Shown: positions 36,698 through 45,038 of the stretch, in pieces
Layout: every line of letters starts with the position of its first letter
How positions within the stretch are numbered: position 1 is the first letter of the stretch
Origin: an uncultured Gammaproteobacteria bacterium
GTDB taxonomy: Bacteria > Pseudomonadota > Gammaproteobacteria > Ga0077536
Reading direction: 5' to 3'
Assembly: GCA_938082545.1 (NCBI GenBank)
Contig: CALKCL010000011.1
Coordinates: forward strand, 82,846 to 146,845
DNA length: 64,000 bases
Notes under the pieces: generated by a model
Seen by the model: only the letters and a program-made list of their open reading frames with translations
What the model was told of the DNA's origin: nothing
Databases searched by the model: none
Position numbers and translations under genes: made by a program

Positions 36698-38533
36698 CTA
36701 TTCTCCGTTAACGCTGAACGCGATGAGTGCATTTCCAGGAAGCCACATATTCCACATACCATACCCTGAGTTCACATAAAGGTGTCCTGCAGCAATAGCT
36801 GGGCCGGGACCGTTAAGGGAGCCACCCATGGCTTTAATACCGTTTACACTGTCATAAGTATTACGGGTGTCATATTCCCAGATTACCTTTCCACTAGTAG
36901 AGTCATAAGCACGTAAATAACCGTCCAAGCTACCTGAGAACACCGCGCCGTCTATTGCAGTCACGGCGGCTAGCTGACCCGTGTTACATCGCTCTTTGAC
37001 TCTGGAACAACTGGTTTGCGAAGGGGGTGCTTTCCAAACAACTGCTCCAGTGTTGAGATCAATTGCACTTATTCCACCAGCTTCTCCAGGCCCAAGTTCC
37101 CAGGCACCGGCTATTGCGACATAAGCTTTAGACTTATCCACTGCGAAGCCCCACTCGATGCCACCGACAACTCCTCCAGGACCTACTTTTACTTTCCATT
37201 TTAGTGCACCTGATGAGGGTATAAGCGCATAGAGCCAGCCTGATTTTTGGCCTGCCAATAACAATCGCTCCCCGTCGGAGTTTGTGACGAGGATAGGAGA
37301 GCTGCCAAAATCAAGATCCGGTCCGTGGTTATCGGGGCAAGAGTCCATGGTCTCCGGAGAAAGGCAGGCAGTTGTGAACGCATCGCCTGCTAAGGTTTGT
37401 GTTGTCCATTTAATGTCACCAGTATCCATATCAAAGGCCATCACTGCATCTGATTCAGGTGCGGCAGGATGAGAGTAACTGTCTCCCGTGACCGCGTAGA
37501 TTGTTCTCGTTTCAGGATCAAGTGTCGGAGCTGTCCAAATAGCCGCCCCATTTGGTGCCCAGATCTGTACGCCAAGTTTATTTTTGCCCTGTTTCGTTGG
37601 TTCAGCTACGGTGTATGTCTTCCAAATAGTCTCGCCAGTCTGCGCATCAACACTCAGTAAGCCGCCTCTAAATGTACAACATTCATAGTCAGGCATTGCT
37701 CCAGCGACTTCTTCTAGAGATGATAGCGGAACATAAAGTCGATTATCGTAATAAACGGGTGTTCCAGTAATGCGAGCGTGGTCGTGGTCATCTCCCTGAA
37801 TCGCCCAATTTTTTTGTCCAGTATTCGGATTTATGGAGTAAACTTTTCCACTTAGATCTCCAAAAAACAAGCTGATAGACCCATCGCTGAGCTCCCCCAA
37901 TGAGATTGCTGTTCTAATCCCGCTACCAGCTTCATACACCCAGAGGGCACAGCCAGATTCGGCATCGAGCGCAACGAGAAGACCCGACCAAGTACCAAAG
38001 AACAGTTTGCCATCTGCGATCGTTGGTTGTCCTGACATACTTGAAACTGCCGGAACGCCAAACGCCCATTTGTATTTGAGGTTAGGAACATCACTTGCGG
38101 TAAATCCCGCTTTTTCTTCTGTCTGAAAGCGTGTGTTAGCATTGTCATTGCCCCAGCTATTCCAGCCTGAGCTGGCATTTCTTACTGGGGATTTTGGCTG
38201 GTTAGCGCAATACGCTTCTTTGGGTATTGCTGCAGCTCCGGATGCGTAGTCGCCTAGTTTTTTACCTGTGACATACTCGCTCACGGAGCGTCTTTCATCC
38301 GGAGATAAATCTCTAGAGTAAGGAGCCATTATTCCGCTGGTGATGGCAGAATAAACTTCCTTTACGTCCCTTTCTAGAAGCTGATCTCGTGTCGGCATAC
38401 GAGGTAGATTTTGGTTATGGCAGTATGCGCAGTTCGCCTGAAAAACATCAGCACCTTCGTCAGTTTCATGGTGGGCTGCTTGACCTTGAGTCAGAGCGCC
38501 AATTAAAAGAAATAGCGTAAAAATAACTCGCAC
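36698..38533 (-). CDS. Cytochrome c-PQQ dehydrogenase (PVA dehydrogenase-like)
   Basis: 611 residues. Signal peptide (about 1-19), then a heme c domain with CAYCH near 36-40 and a downstream methionine (GIMAPYS), then a PQQ beta-propeller with W-motifs such as LDAESGCALWVYEAGSG. The paired cysteines in YECCTFRGG match the vicinal disulfide. This heme-first order is that of polyvinyl-alcohol-dehydrogenase-type quinohemoproteins. It is a periplasmic alcohol oxidase with its own electron acceptor. GTG 38533 follows AGGGGA. It leads a six-gene operon. Confidence 0.9.
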   Translation of the reverse strand: MRVIFTLFLLIGALTQGQAAHHETDEGADVFQANCAYCHNQNLPRMPTRDQLLERDVKEVYSAITSGIMAPYSRDLSPDERRSVSEYVTGKKLGDYASGAAAIPKEAYCANQPKSPVRNASSGWNSWGNDNANTRFQTEEKAGFTASDVPNLKYKWAFGVPAVSSMSGQPTIADGKLFFGTWSGLLVALDAESGCALWVYEAGSGIRTAISLGELSDGSISLFFGDLSGKVYSINPNTGQKNWAIQGDDHDHARITGTPVYYDNRLYVPLSSLEEVAGAMPDYECCTFRGGLLSVDAQTGETIWKTYTVAEPTKQGKNKLGVQIWAPNGAAIWTAPTLDPETRTIYAVTGDSYSHPAAPESDAVMAFDMDTGDIKWTTQTLAGDAFTTACLSPETMDSCPDNHGPDLDFGSSPILVTNSDGERLLLAGQKSGWLYALIPSSGALKWKVKVGPGGVVGGIEWGFAVDKSKAYVAIAGAWELGPGEAGGISAIDLNTGAVVWKAPPSQTSCSRVKERCNTGQLAAVTAIDGAVFSGSLDGYLRAYDSTSGKVIWEYDTRNTYDSVNGIKAMGGSLNGPGPAIAAGHLYVNSGYGMWNMWLPGNALIAFSVNGE

Positions 38534-38656
38534 GGATTTTCCCCTTTAGTCTAATAAAATCAGATTTAGCACAATAGTTACAAATTCTGCTGCAGCATGG
38601 AAGCTTTTTTGTAAGCGAAATAGTTAATCGGAGAAAAGGAGCATTTACGCGATGTT

Positions 38657-39658
38657 TTAGTCATCCATAGTAACTACTATCTTACCCATAGCTCGCCGTT
38701 CTGAGAGATCTTTTATAGCTTGGGACGATTCCGCCAGTGGGTATCGTGCTGAAACATATGGTCTAATCTTTTTGGCTTTAAATAACTCATAAAGCTCATG
38801 CACGTTTTGCGTATTTTCGACCGGTTGCCGTTCGCAAAAAGAGCCCCAGAATACGCCTGCAATCTGACATCCTTTTAATAACGGCAAATTCAATGGAATA
38901 CTAGGAATTCCAGATGGAAAGCCTACGACTAAAAATCTTCCTTCCCAAGCGATGCTGCGCAGAGATGCTTCGGCATAAGACCCGCCAATAGCATCATATA
39001 TTACGTTTGCTCCCTTACTACCAACGGCTTCCTTGAATAGCTTTGATAGTTCTTTTGTCTGGGCTTTGTCGAATGGTCCTTTGGGATATACGACTCCCTT
39101 GCTTGCTCCACGAGATACGGCTAAAGCAACTTTTTCTTCAGTCGAGGCCGCAGCAATGACATTAGCGCCCATAGCTTTCCCGAGTTCGACGGCAGCAAGT
39201 CCTACGCCTCCTGCGGCACCTAAAACTAATAACGTTTCGCCGGCCTGCAAATTACCACGCTGTTTTAGCGCATGATAAGAAGTTCCATAGGTGAACATAA
39301 AAGCAGCCGCTTCATAATCTTTCATCCCGTCAGGGATAGGCATGCATTTATCAGGTGTAGTGATTGCTTGTTCAGCCATCCCTCCCCATCCCAAATGACC
39401 AATCACTCGATCCCCCACTTTGTGACTTAGCACCTCACTGCCTATCGCATCGATTTCTCCGGCCACTTCTCCTCCCGGGGAAAAAGGTCGATCGGGTCTA
39501 AACTGATATTTGTCTTCAATAATTAGTGTGTCAGGGTAATTAACTCCACAGGCGCGTATTCTAATCCTAACTTCTTTAGGTCCTGGGATAGGAGCATCAA
39601 TATCTTTAAGTTGGAGCGTATCTGGCCCGCCGGGGTTAATGCTTAGAATAGCTTTCAT
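38657..39658 (-). CDS. NADPH:quinone oxidoreductase-type MDR enzyme
   Basis: 333 residues, medium-chain dehydrogenase/reductase without the structural zinc cysteines. NADPH motif GAAGGVGLAAVELGKAMGA near 145-165 and GVNYPDTLI near 39 place it in the quinone-oxidoreductase (QOR/CurA-like) group. It would reduce quinones or alpha,beta-unsaturated carbonyls, or act on acyl-CoA-type enones. It lies 123 bases upstream of the PQQ operon on the same strand and could be transcribed with it, though the gap is wide. Confidence 0.9.
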   Translation of the reverse strand: MKAILSINPGGPDTLQLKDIDAPIPGPKEVRIRIRACGVNYPDTLIIEDKYQFRPDRPFSPGGEVAGEIDAIGSEVLSHKVGDRVIGHLGWGGMAEQAITTPDKCMPIPDGMKDYEAAAFMFTYGTSYHALKQRGNLQAGETLLVLGAAGGVGLAAVELGKAMGANVIAAASTEEKVALAVSRGASKGVVYPKGPFDKAQTKELSKLFKEAVGSKGANVIYDAIGGSYAEASLRSIAWEGRFLVVGFPSGIPSIPLNLPLLKGCQIAGVFWGSFCERQPVENTQNVHELYELFKAKKIRPYVSARYPLAESSQAIKDLSERRAMGKIVVTMDD

Positions 39659-39826
39659 AGGATTCCTTTTTTAAGTACTTCTAGCGTTGAAGTCAGCTTC
39701 AAGCTATTGTTCGCGCACTGAAGTTATGACGAGTGCGCCAGTCTGCATTCTATAGAATGATACAATCAAGATTTTTAATTAGCTATTGCCGCTTATTCTT
39801 TTAATACTCAAGGCTGTCCTCATACC

Positions 39827-40993
39827 GTGAACCTTACAATAAAGCTGCTAAGTTTGATGAGTTTTCTCGTGGTCGCGGTAATGAATGTCACTGGGCCATT
39901 GTTACCAGTCATTGCGAAAGATTTTTCAATTCTAGTTGGAGAAGCTGGGATTGTCGTAGCTGCTTTTGCAGTCCCTTATGGTCTGGCGCAGCTCTTTTGC
40001 GGTCCTATAGCAGACAGAGTTGGAAAATTGCGTGTTATAGCAGGGTCGCTTACATTATCTGTTATTTTCGTTGTGGGCTCCGGATTCAGTCAATCACTAA
40101 CACAACTTGTTGTTATGAGATTTCTTTCTGGCCTGTCTATGGCAGGTACTATCCCTCTAGCTATGGCGTATATAGCCGATGAAGTGCCTTATGAATCACG
40201 TCAGCTTGTTATTGGGAAGTACATAAATGGCATTATTTGGGGGAGTATTGGTGGTGCCTTTTTTGGTGGGATTGCTGTTGAGTATTTCGAATGGCGGCAG
40301 GTTTTCTTCTTTCTTGGGTTTTGGTGTTGTCTGTTGTGCATCTTTTTGTGGCGGCATGTCCAAAAAGAATTTTTGTCTGAAGAACCGTTAGCTGTAGGTC
40401 CTGTCATTCGGCTCTATGCTAGTCTTTTCCGCGAAGTGCCTTCTCGGACTGCTATGATTGCCGTCACATTAGAAGGTTTCTTCGTCTTTGGTCCCATGGC
40501 TTATTTTGGAGCATATTTACGCCAAGTTCATAATCTTGATTATAGTTTAATAGGGCTTACTTTGTCCGCTTATGGGGTAGGGGGGTTGTGTTACGTTGCT
40601 AGTGTTAACTGGCTAGTGCCGAAGCTTGGTGAACGCGGTCTGGCAACAGGTGGCGGATTAGTGATGGGCTTTGCCTTGTTGGTTCTGGCTTACGCTCCAT
40701 CGTGGTGGATCGCTTTCGTTGCTTTTTTCTTTGCAGGCTTTGGTTTCTACTTGATCCACAATACGATGCAAACACGCGCAACAGAGCTGTCAATCCATGC
40801 TCGTGGGGCCGCTATGTCATTATGGGCATTCATGCTTTTCTTCGGACAAGGTATTGGTGTATTTGTGTTTGGCGTGCTTGTGGATGATTATGGTTACGAC
40901 ACACTATTTGTTGTGGCTAGCCTAGGAATGGTATCACTTGGGCTTTGGTTTCAAGCACGCATTAAAAAGCTAAGTTCCCAAATTATTTCGTAG
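39827..40993 (+). CDS. MFS transporter
   Basis: 388 residues with about 12 hydrophobic helices and the MFS loop motif QLFCGPIADRVGKLR after helix 2. It resembles drug/metabolite exporters of the Bcr/ArabJ-like group, but the substrate cannot be assigned. The start is GTG 39827, and ATG 39857 is a possible alternative. It is divergent from the quinone oxidoreductase gene. The next gene, a hydrolase, converges on it. Confidence 0.88.
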   Translation: MNLTIKLLSLMSFLVVAVMNVTGPLLPVIAKDFSILVGEAGIVVAAFAVPYGLAQLFCGPIADRVGKLRVIAGSLTLSVIFVVGSGFSQSLTQLVVMRFLSGLSMAGTIPLAMAYIADEVPYESRQLVIGKYINGIIWGSIGGAFFGGIAVEYFEWRQVFFFLGFWCCLLCIFLWRHVQKEFLSEEPLAVGPVIRLYASLFREVPSRTAMIAVTLEGFFVFGPMAYFGAYLRQVHNLDYSLIGLTLSAYGVGGLCYVASVNWLVPKLGERGLATGGGLVMGFALLVLAYAPSWWIAFVAFFFAGFGFYLIHNTMQTRATELSIHARGAAMSLWAFMLFFGQGIGVFVFGVLVDDYGYDTLFVVASLGMVSLGLWFQARIKKLSSQIIS

Positions 40994-41044
40994 AAAGTAC
41001 ACAGGCTGTTTTTTATAGCGACCTGCTTGTAAGTTAGTTTGCTC

Positions 41045-41938
41045 TTACAAGTATCGAACGAACCAATCTTTGGCAGCCGCGCTGGTCTCTTTGAATTTCT
41101 CTGTATAAGCGCCGTAATGATTGGATGAAATCACCTTGAGGTCTTTGGGACCTTGCACCATGTGATAAAGCTCTAGAGCGATATCAGACGGAGTAGTGGT
41201 GTCGACTTCCGATACGATCATCATTAACGGAGTTGGACTAATCATTTTCATATAGCCAGTGACGTCATACTCAACCATATATTCTAGAGACCTGATTGTA
41301 ACTCTGTTTTCCCAGGTGCATTTGGGATCAGCATCCACGTATTGATGGATATAATTATAAGTTTCTTCTCCAGGGAAAACATGGGGTTCATTGGGATCAA
41401 GAGAGCACATTTTCACATACGCAGACTTTTTTCCAGAGACTCGTCGAATGCGATCTTCGTCCAGCATTTCATGGAATCCTTGAACTGATCCTATTGGAAG
41501 AAATTGCTGTAAATTTCTGTGTCCGTTCATGAATGGAACTTGGCTGACGACCGCTTTCACTCTTCGATCGAGCGCCGCTACCGCACACACGGTGCCTCCA
41601 GTATAGCTAGTTCCCCACACGCCAATTCTGTGCGAGTCGCACTCGGATTGTTGTTGAGCAAAAGTAATCGCGCTGCGATAGTCCCTCAGTTGCATAGTAG
41701 GGTCGATATCTTGTCGCGGTTGGCCTCCACTAGAGCCTAGACATCTGTTGTCATAAACCAAAACAGATAAGCCTGCTTTGGCGAACACTTCCGCATAGAG
41801 GTCTAAACCCATTTCTTTTATGCCAGAGAACCCGTGGGCCATAACGACTGTTGGAAATGGCTTTTTCCCTTTGTTAGGTTTGTATAGCCATCCGCGCAAT
41901 TTAACCCCATCGGCATTGAATTCTATGTCGCGTCTCAT
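41045..41938 (-). CDS. Alpha/beta hydrolase (dienelactone/X-Pro-type)
   Basis: 297 residues. The oxyanion region is VVMAHGFSGIKEMG (near 31-44), the nucleophile is the serine of GVWGTSYTGGT near 108, and the histidine is near the C-terminus in SNHYGAYTE. The fold resembles bacterial cocaine-esterase-like and dienelactone hydrolases. It would cleave an ester or lactone; the substrate is unknown. ATG 41938 follows AGGGGAAAGAA. Confidence 0.88.
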   Translation of the reverse strand: MRRDIEFNADGVKLRGWLYKPNKGKKPFPTVVMAHGFSGIKEMGLDLYAEVFAKAGLSVLVYDNRCLGSSGGQPRQDIDPTMQLRDYRSAITFAQQQSECDSHRIGVWGTSYTGGTVCAVAALDRRVKAVVSQVPFMNGHRNLQQFLPIGSVQGFHEMLDEDRIRRVSGKKSAYVKMCSLDPNEPHVFPGEETYNYIHQYVDADPKCTWENRVTIRSLEYMVEYDVTGYMKMISPTPLMMIVSEVDTTTPSDIALELYHMVQGPKDLKVISSNHYGAYTEKFKETSAAAKDWFVRYL

Positions 41939-42036
41939 TTCTTTCCCCTCTTAAGTGGTCCGCCTGAAAATTTCTTAGCTTTTGGCTAAGATATAGTATC
42001 TGTCGTAAAGTTTGGATATAAATCACTTATTATTTT

Positions 42037-42882
42037 TTAAAGAAGACCATTTTGGGCATCATGAATTGCTTGTTGAATTTCTTCTTTAGTATTCATCACG
42101 AAGGGCCCATAGCGAACAATGGGTTCGCTAAAGGGCTTTCCAGCGACGAGTATCAAGGAATCTTGGCTTGAAACAGAACAACCTTTCACCGTAATGTAAT
42201 CGCCCTCGCTCAGAGACACCAGTTTCCCTTTTTCTACTAGATCACCAGAAATACAGACCTCTCCTTCATAACAATAAGCAAAAGCGCTATGCGTTGAAGG
42301 AATAGGTATTTCAAGCGACGTCGCATTACCAAGCCGTATGTCTAGGTAAAGTGGCTCGGCGTCTATTCCGTGGATTGGCCCCTCTACATTATTAAATTGT
42401 CCGGCTATGACGCGAATTAAAGCACCATCGAGTATTTCGACCTCAGGTATATTCTGGGGCGGAATGTCTTGGTATCTAGGTGGAATCATTTTAGATTTGG
42501 CGGGCAAGTTTATCCACAATTGAAACCCCCACATGAGGCCATTTTCCTGCTCAGGCATCTCAGAATGCACCAGTCCTTTTCCCGCCGTCATCCACTGAAC
42601 ACTTCCAGCTTCTAATAAACCGCTGTTACCACGATTATCTTGATGCCGCATTTTTCCTGCAAGCATATATGTGACTGTTTCGAAGCCCCGATGCGGATGG
42701 TCGGGGAATCCACCGATATAGTCGTTAGGGTCGTCTGAGAGAAACTCATCGAAGAGTAAAAATGGATCTTGTTCCGCGATAAGATTCCCGCCGATTAGTC
42801 GCTTGATCTTTACCCCGGCGCCGTCGCTCGTCATCTGTCCACTGATAGTTTGCAGCGCTGTTCTAAGCTGTAGGCTTTTCAA
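42037..42882 (-). CDS. Pirin-family bicupin
   Basis: 281 residues. The N-terminal cupin has the metal-binding block FPDHPHRGFETVTYML near 59-74 and GLVHSEMPEQ, where the histidine and glutamate ligands lie. Bacterial pirins can act as quercetinase-like dioxygenases or as regulators; the role here is open. TTG 42882 is the start, with GGGAA upstream. It is divergent from the carboxymuconolactone-decarboxylase-like gene. Confidence 0.9.
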   Translation of the reverse strand: MKSLQLRTALQTISGQMTSDGAGVKIKRLIGGNLIAEQDPFLLFDEFLSDDPNDYIGGFPDHPHRGFETVTYMLAGKMRHQDNRGNSGLLEAGSVQWMTAGKGLVHSEMPEQENGLMWGFQLWINLPAKSKMIPPRYQDIPPQNIPEVEILDGALIRVIAGQFNNVEGPIHGIDAEPLYLDIRLGNATSLEIPIPSTHSAFAYCYEGEVCISGDLVEKGKLVSLSEGDYITVKGCSVSSQDSLILVAGKPFSEPIVRYGPFVMNTKEEIQQAIHDAQNGLL

Positions 42883-42983
42883 TGTAGAGTTCCCTTTTCA
42901 GATTCCATCTAGAATTTCTGCAGAAATAATATGATTATGGCAAGATATTACTCTTGGTCCCTGAGCAAAGATAGGAAAAATAC

Positions 42984-43559
42984 ATGCGACTTACCGCGCC
43001 TAGAATTAAACCGAAAGAAAAAGAAAATTGGGATGAAGAAGACCACCGAATTATGAAGCCTTTTGTTGAGTCGAGGTCTGTTCACAATGTGTTTAAGACG
43101 TTACTCCAACATCCAAGCATGATGAAGCGTTGGATGGTTTTTGCGAACCATATTTTATTTAAATCGACGCTTAGTTTTCGCGATCGAGAATTAGTCATTT
43201 TGAGAGTCGGCTATTTATGTGAAGCTGGATACGAATGGGCGCAGCATGAAGTGATTGCTCGTAAAGCTGGACTTGATGACGCTGGGATTAATAGCGCTAT
43301 AGTCGGACCGACCAGTCCTGATTTGTGTGAGCTCGATCGACTTCTTTTGACGGCGACTGACGAGCTTATTGCTGATACTTTCATACAAGGTGAAACATGG
43401 GATTCTTTACTTGTTCATTTAAATGAACAGCAAGTGGTCGATCTCATTTTTACTGTAGGGCAATACAACCTCGTTTCAATGGCACTAAATACTCTGGGTG
43501 TGCAGCTTGACGAAGGCTTATCTCGAGGGGGTTTTCGGAGACGGAGTACCCACTCATAG
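42984..43559 (+). CDS. Carboxymuconolactone decarboxylase-family (AhpD-fold) protein
   Basis: 191 residues. The core LVILRVGYLCEAGYEWAQHEVIARKAGL (about 69-96) is the AhpD/CMD helical signature, with conserved Glu, Trp, and His. The Cys-x-x-Cys pair of peroxidase-type AhpD proteins is absent; only one cysteine is seen there. Decarboxylase or other non-redox roles are therefore more likely. AGGAAA precedes the ATG. A 10-bp hairpin ends the gene. Confidence 0.88.
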   Translation: MRLTAPRIKPKEKENWDEEDHRIMKPFVESRSVHNVFKTLLQHPSMMKRWMVFANHILFKSTLSFRDRELVILRVGYLCEAGYEWAQHEVIARKAGLDDAGINSAIVGPTSPDLCELDRLLLTATDELIADTFIQGETWDSLLVHLNEQQVVDLIFTVGQYNLVSMALNTLGVQLDEGLSRGGFRRRSTHS

Positions 43560-43606
43560 GCTAGGGAGAGTTTTTGCTCCGTTCATTTAAAGGTATTTGT
43601 AGAAGC

Positions 43607-43641
43607 TAGATCGCAGCATCATCTTAATGAACTGCGATCTA
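43607..43641. terminator. Convergent bidirectional terminator
   Basis: TAGATCGCAG (43607-43616) pairs with CTGCGATCTA (43632-43641). It lies between the CMD-like gene and the F420-type gene, so it can end both transcripts. The T-runs are weak on both sides. Confidence 0.6.
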
Positions 43642-43655
43642 ATTTCACAATCACT

Positions 43656-44114
43656 TTAGCTAATGCGTTCTAAGATCATTACAGGGATTTCACGGTCGCC
43701 TGCATTCACTTTGTAGTCAGCATAAGGGGGATATAACTCCACTGCTTTTTCCCAGATTGCTGCTCTTTCTTCGCCTGCAGCGACTCTGACTTCTGCTTGG
43801 AATTCATCATCTATGACTTGAACAGTGACTTCATCCTGCGCGACCATGTTGTGGTACCAACCCGGATGCTTCGGGTCGCCACCTTTAGAGGCGATCACTA
43901 CCTGACTGCCATCATGTTCTATGTAGATAAGAGGCATCACTGACTTGGTGCCAGATTTTCTTCCTGTTGTGGTCAATAGTAGTGTCGGAATAGGACCCTT
44001 CCCGCCAGCAGGTTTCGAATCCCACATGTGTCCAGCCTGAGGGTCAGATAGATACTGTTCACGGTGGGAGGCTATCCATCCGCTTTCACTTGCTTCCTTA
44101 ATTGGATCACCCAT
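43656..44114 (-). CDS. DDN-type F420-dependent nitroreductase-family protein
   Basis: 152 residues. The pattern LLLTTTGRKSGTKSVMPLIYIEHDGSQVVIASKGG near 46-80 and HPGWYHNMVAQDEVTVQV are characteristic of the DDN/DUF385 family, which in actinobacteria uses deazaflavin F420. F420 is uncommon in gammaproteobacteria, so this protein may use FMN or another flavin, or the host may make F420. GGAG lies 11 bases before ATG 44114. Confidence 0.88.
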   Translation of the reverse strand: MGDPIKEASESGWIASHREQYLSDPQAGHMWDSKPAGGKGPIPTLLLTTTGRKSGTKSVMPLIYIEHDGSQVVIASKGGDPKHPGWYHNMVAQDEVTVQVIDDEFQAEVRVAAGEERAAIWEKAVELYPPYADYKVNAGDREIPVMILERIS

Positions 44115-44258
44115 ATCGTTGTAGCTCCTTTGGTTAATTTAAGTACTGAAATTAATTGATGTCCTGTATTATAGCGTCAGAATTGATTTTTTTACACTAC
44201 GCTACGAGCTAGCACAGAGTTTCCTCTAGAGTACAGAGTTGAATACTAGGACCATGAA

Positions 44259-45038
44259 TTGATTAATTATGATTTGCCATTACAGTCAGAATTTCAAGAA
44301 TTTAAGCGCTTAAATCAGAGTTTCTTGGTGGGCGCGATACTACTTTCCCGGCTCATAAATGAGCGCACTGATACAGCTTGGGTGATGGAAGAAATAACTC
44401 GCTTGTCTTTGAAAGTGGGGATCAGTGATGCTCCTCAGTTTGAGATTTTAAGAGCGCTTCGCTCAGAAGGGTTCTGTGGCGCGACCGACTATTACACCTA
44501 TTCTAATAGTGCGATTGAAACCGTTTTGAGAACAAAAAAAGGCATACCGATTAGTCTTGCTGTAGTCGTGATGGCGATCGGAGGCCAACTACAAATCGAA
44601 TGTCACGGAATTAATTTCCCGGGGCACTTTCTTGTGAAAGTAAATGGACTGCTGATAGATCCATTTACAATGAAACCTCTTGATGTTGGTTTAATGCAAG
44701 ACTGGTTACATCAGTCTGGCACCTCAGAAAAAGATGCATTCAAGGTTGCGAAGCCAATTGATCTACTTTTAAGAATGTTGAACAACTTACGAGCTCTGGC
44801 GGTCGCACAAGAAGATTTTAATAAGGCGCTCGATTTCTCAGCTTACCAGTTATTATTAGTAGATGAGCCTTTTGTGATTCACCTCGGAAGAATAGACCTT
44901 TGGGATAAGGCAGGCTTACCTTCAATGGGGAAGAAAGAAATCGAATTTGCACTCGCTCTGGCACCGTCACAGGAATATAAGGTCATGCTAAACCAAAGGC
45001 TAGCTGGCCTAGATATTGGAAATGCAAAGCTCCATTAG
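44259..45038 (+). CDS. SirB1-like transglutaminase/TPR protein
   Basis: 259 residues. It opens with a helical segment, then YSNSAIETVLRTKKGIPISLAVVVMAIGGQL (near 85-115), the SirB1 signature, followed by GINFPGHFLVKVNG with the histidine typical of the transglutaminase-like fold. The C-terminal third looks like tetratricopeptide repeats. Function unproven. TTG 44259 is preceded by TAGGA at about 8 bases; an out-of-frame ATG overlaps it. Its stop overlaps the stop of the opposite-strand gene by 4 bases. Confidence 0.85.
   Translation: MINYDLPLQSEFQEFKRLNQSFLVGAILLSRLINERTDTAWVMEEITRLSLKVGISDAPQFEILRALRSEGFCGATDYYTYSNSAIETVLRTKKGIPISLAVVVMAIGGQLQIECHGINFPGHFLVKVNGLLIDPFTMKPLDVGLMQDWLHQSGTSEKDAFKVAKPIDLLLRMLNNLRALAVAQEDFNKALDFSAYQLLLVDEPFVIHLGRIDLWDKAGLPSMGKKEIEFALALAPSQEYKVMLNQRLAGLDIGNAKLH

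Noticed and set aside
36694..36762. N-terminal extension of the GST-like gene
   Set aside because: It overlaps the preceding PQQ gene; ATG 36693 has GGAG at a normal distance.
41026..41051. AT-rich hairpin CTTGTAAG/CTTACAAG at the end of the 41045 hydrolase gene
   Set aside because: Low GC stem with a 10-base loop and no T-run; too weak to call a terminator.
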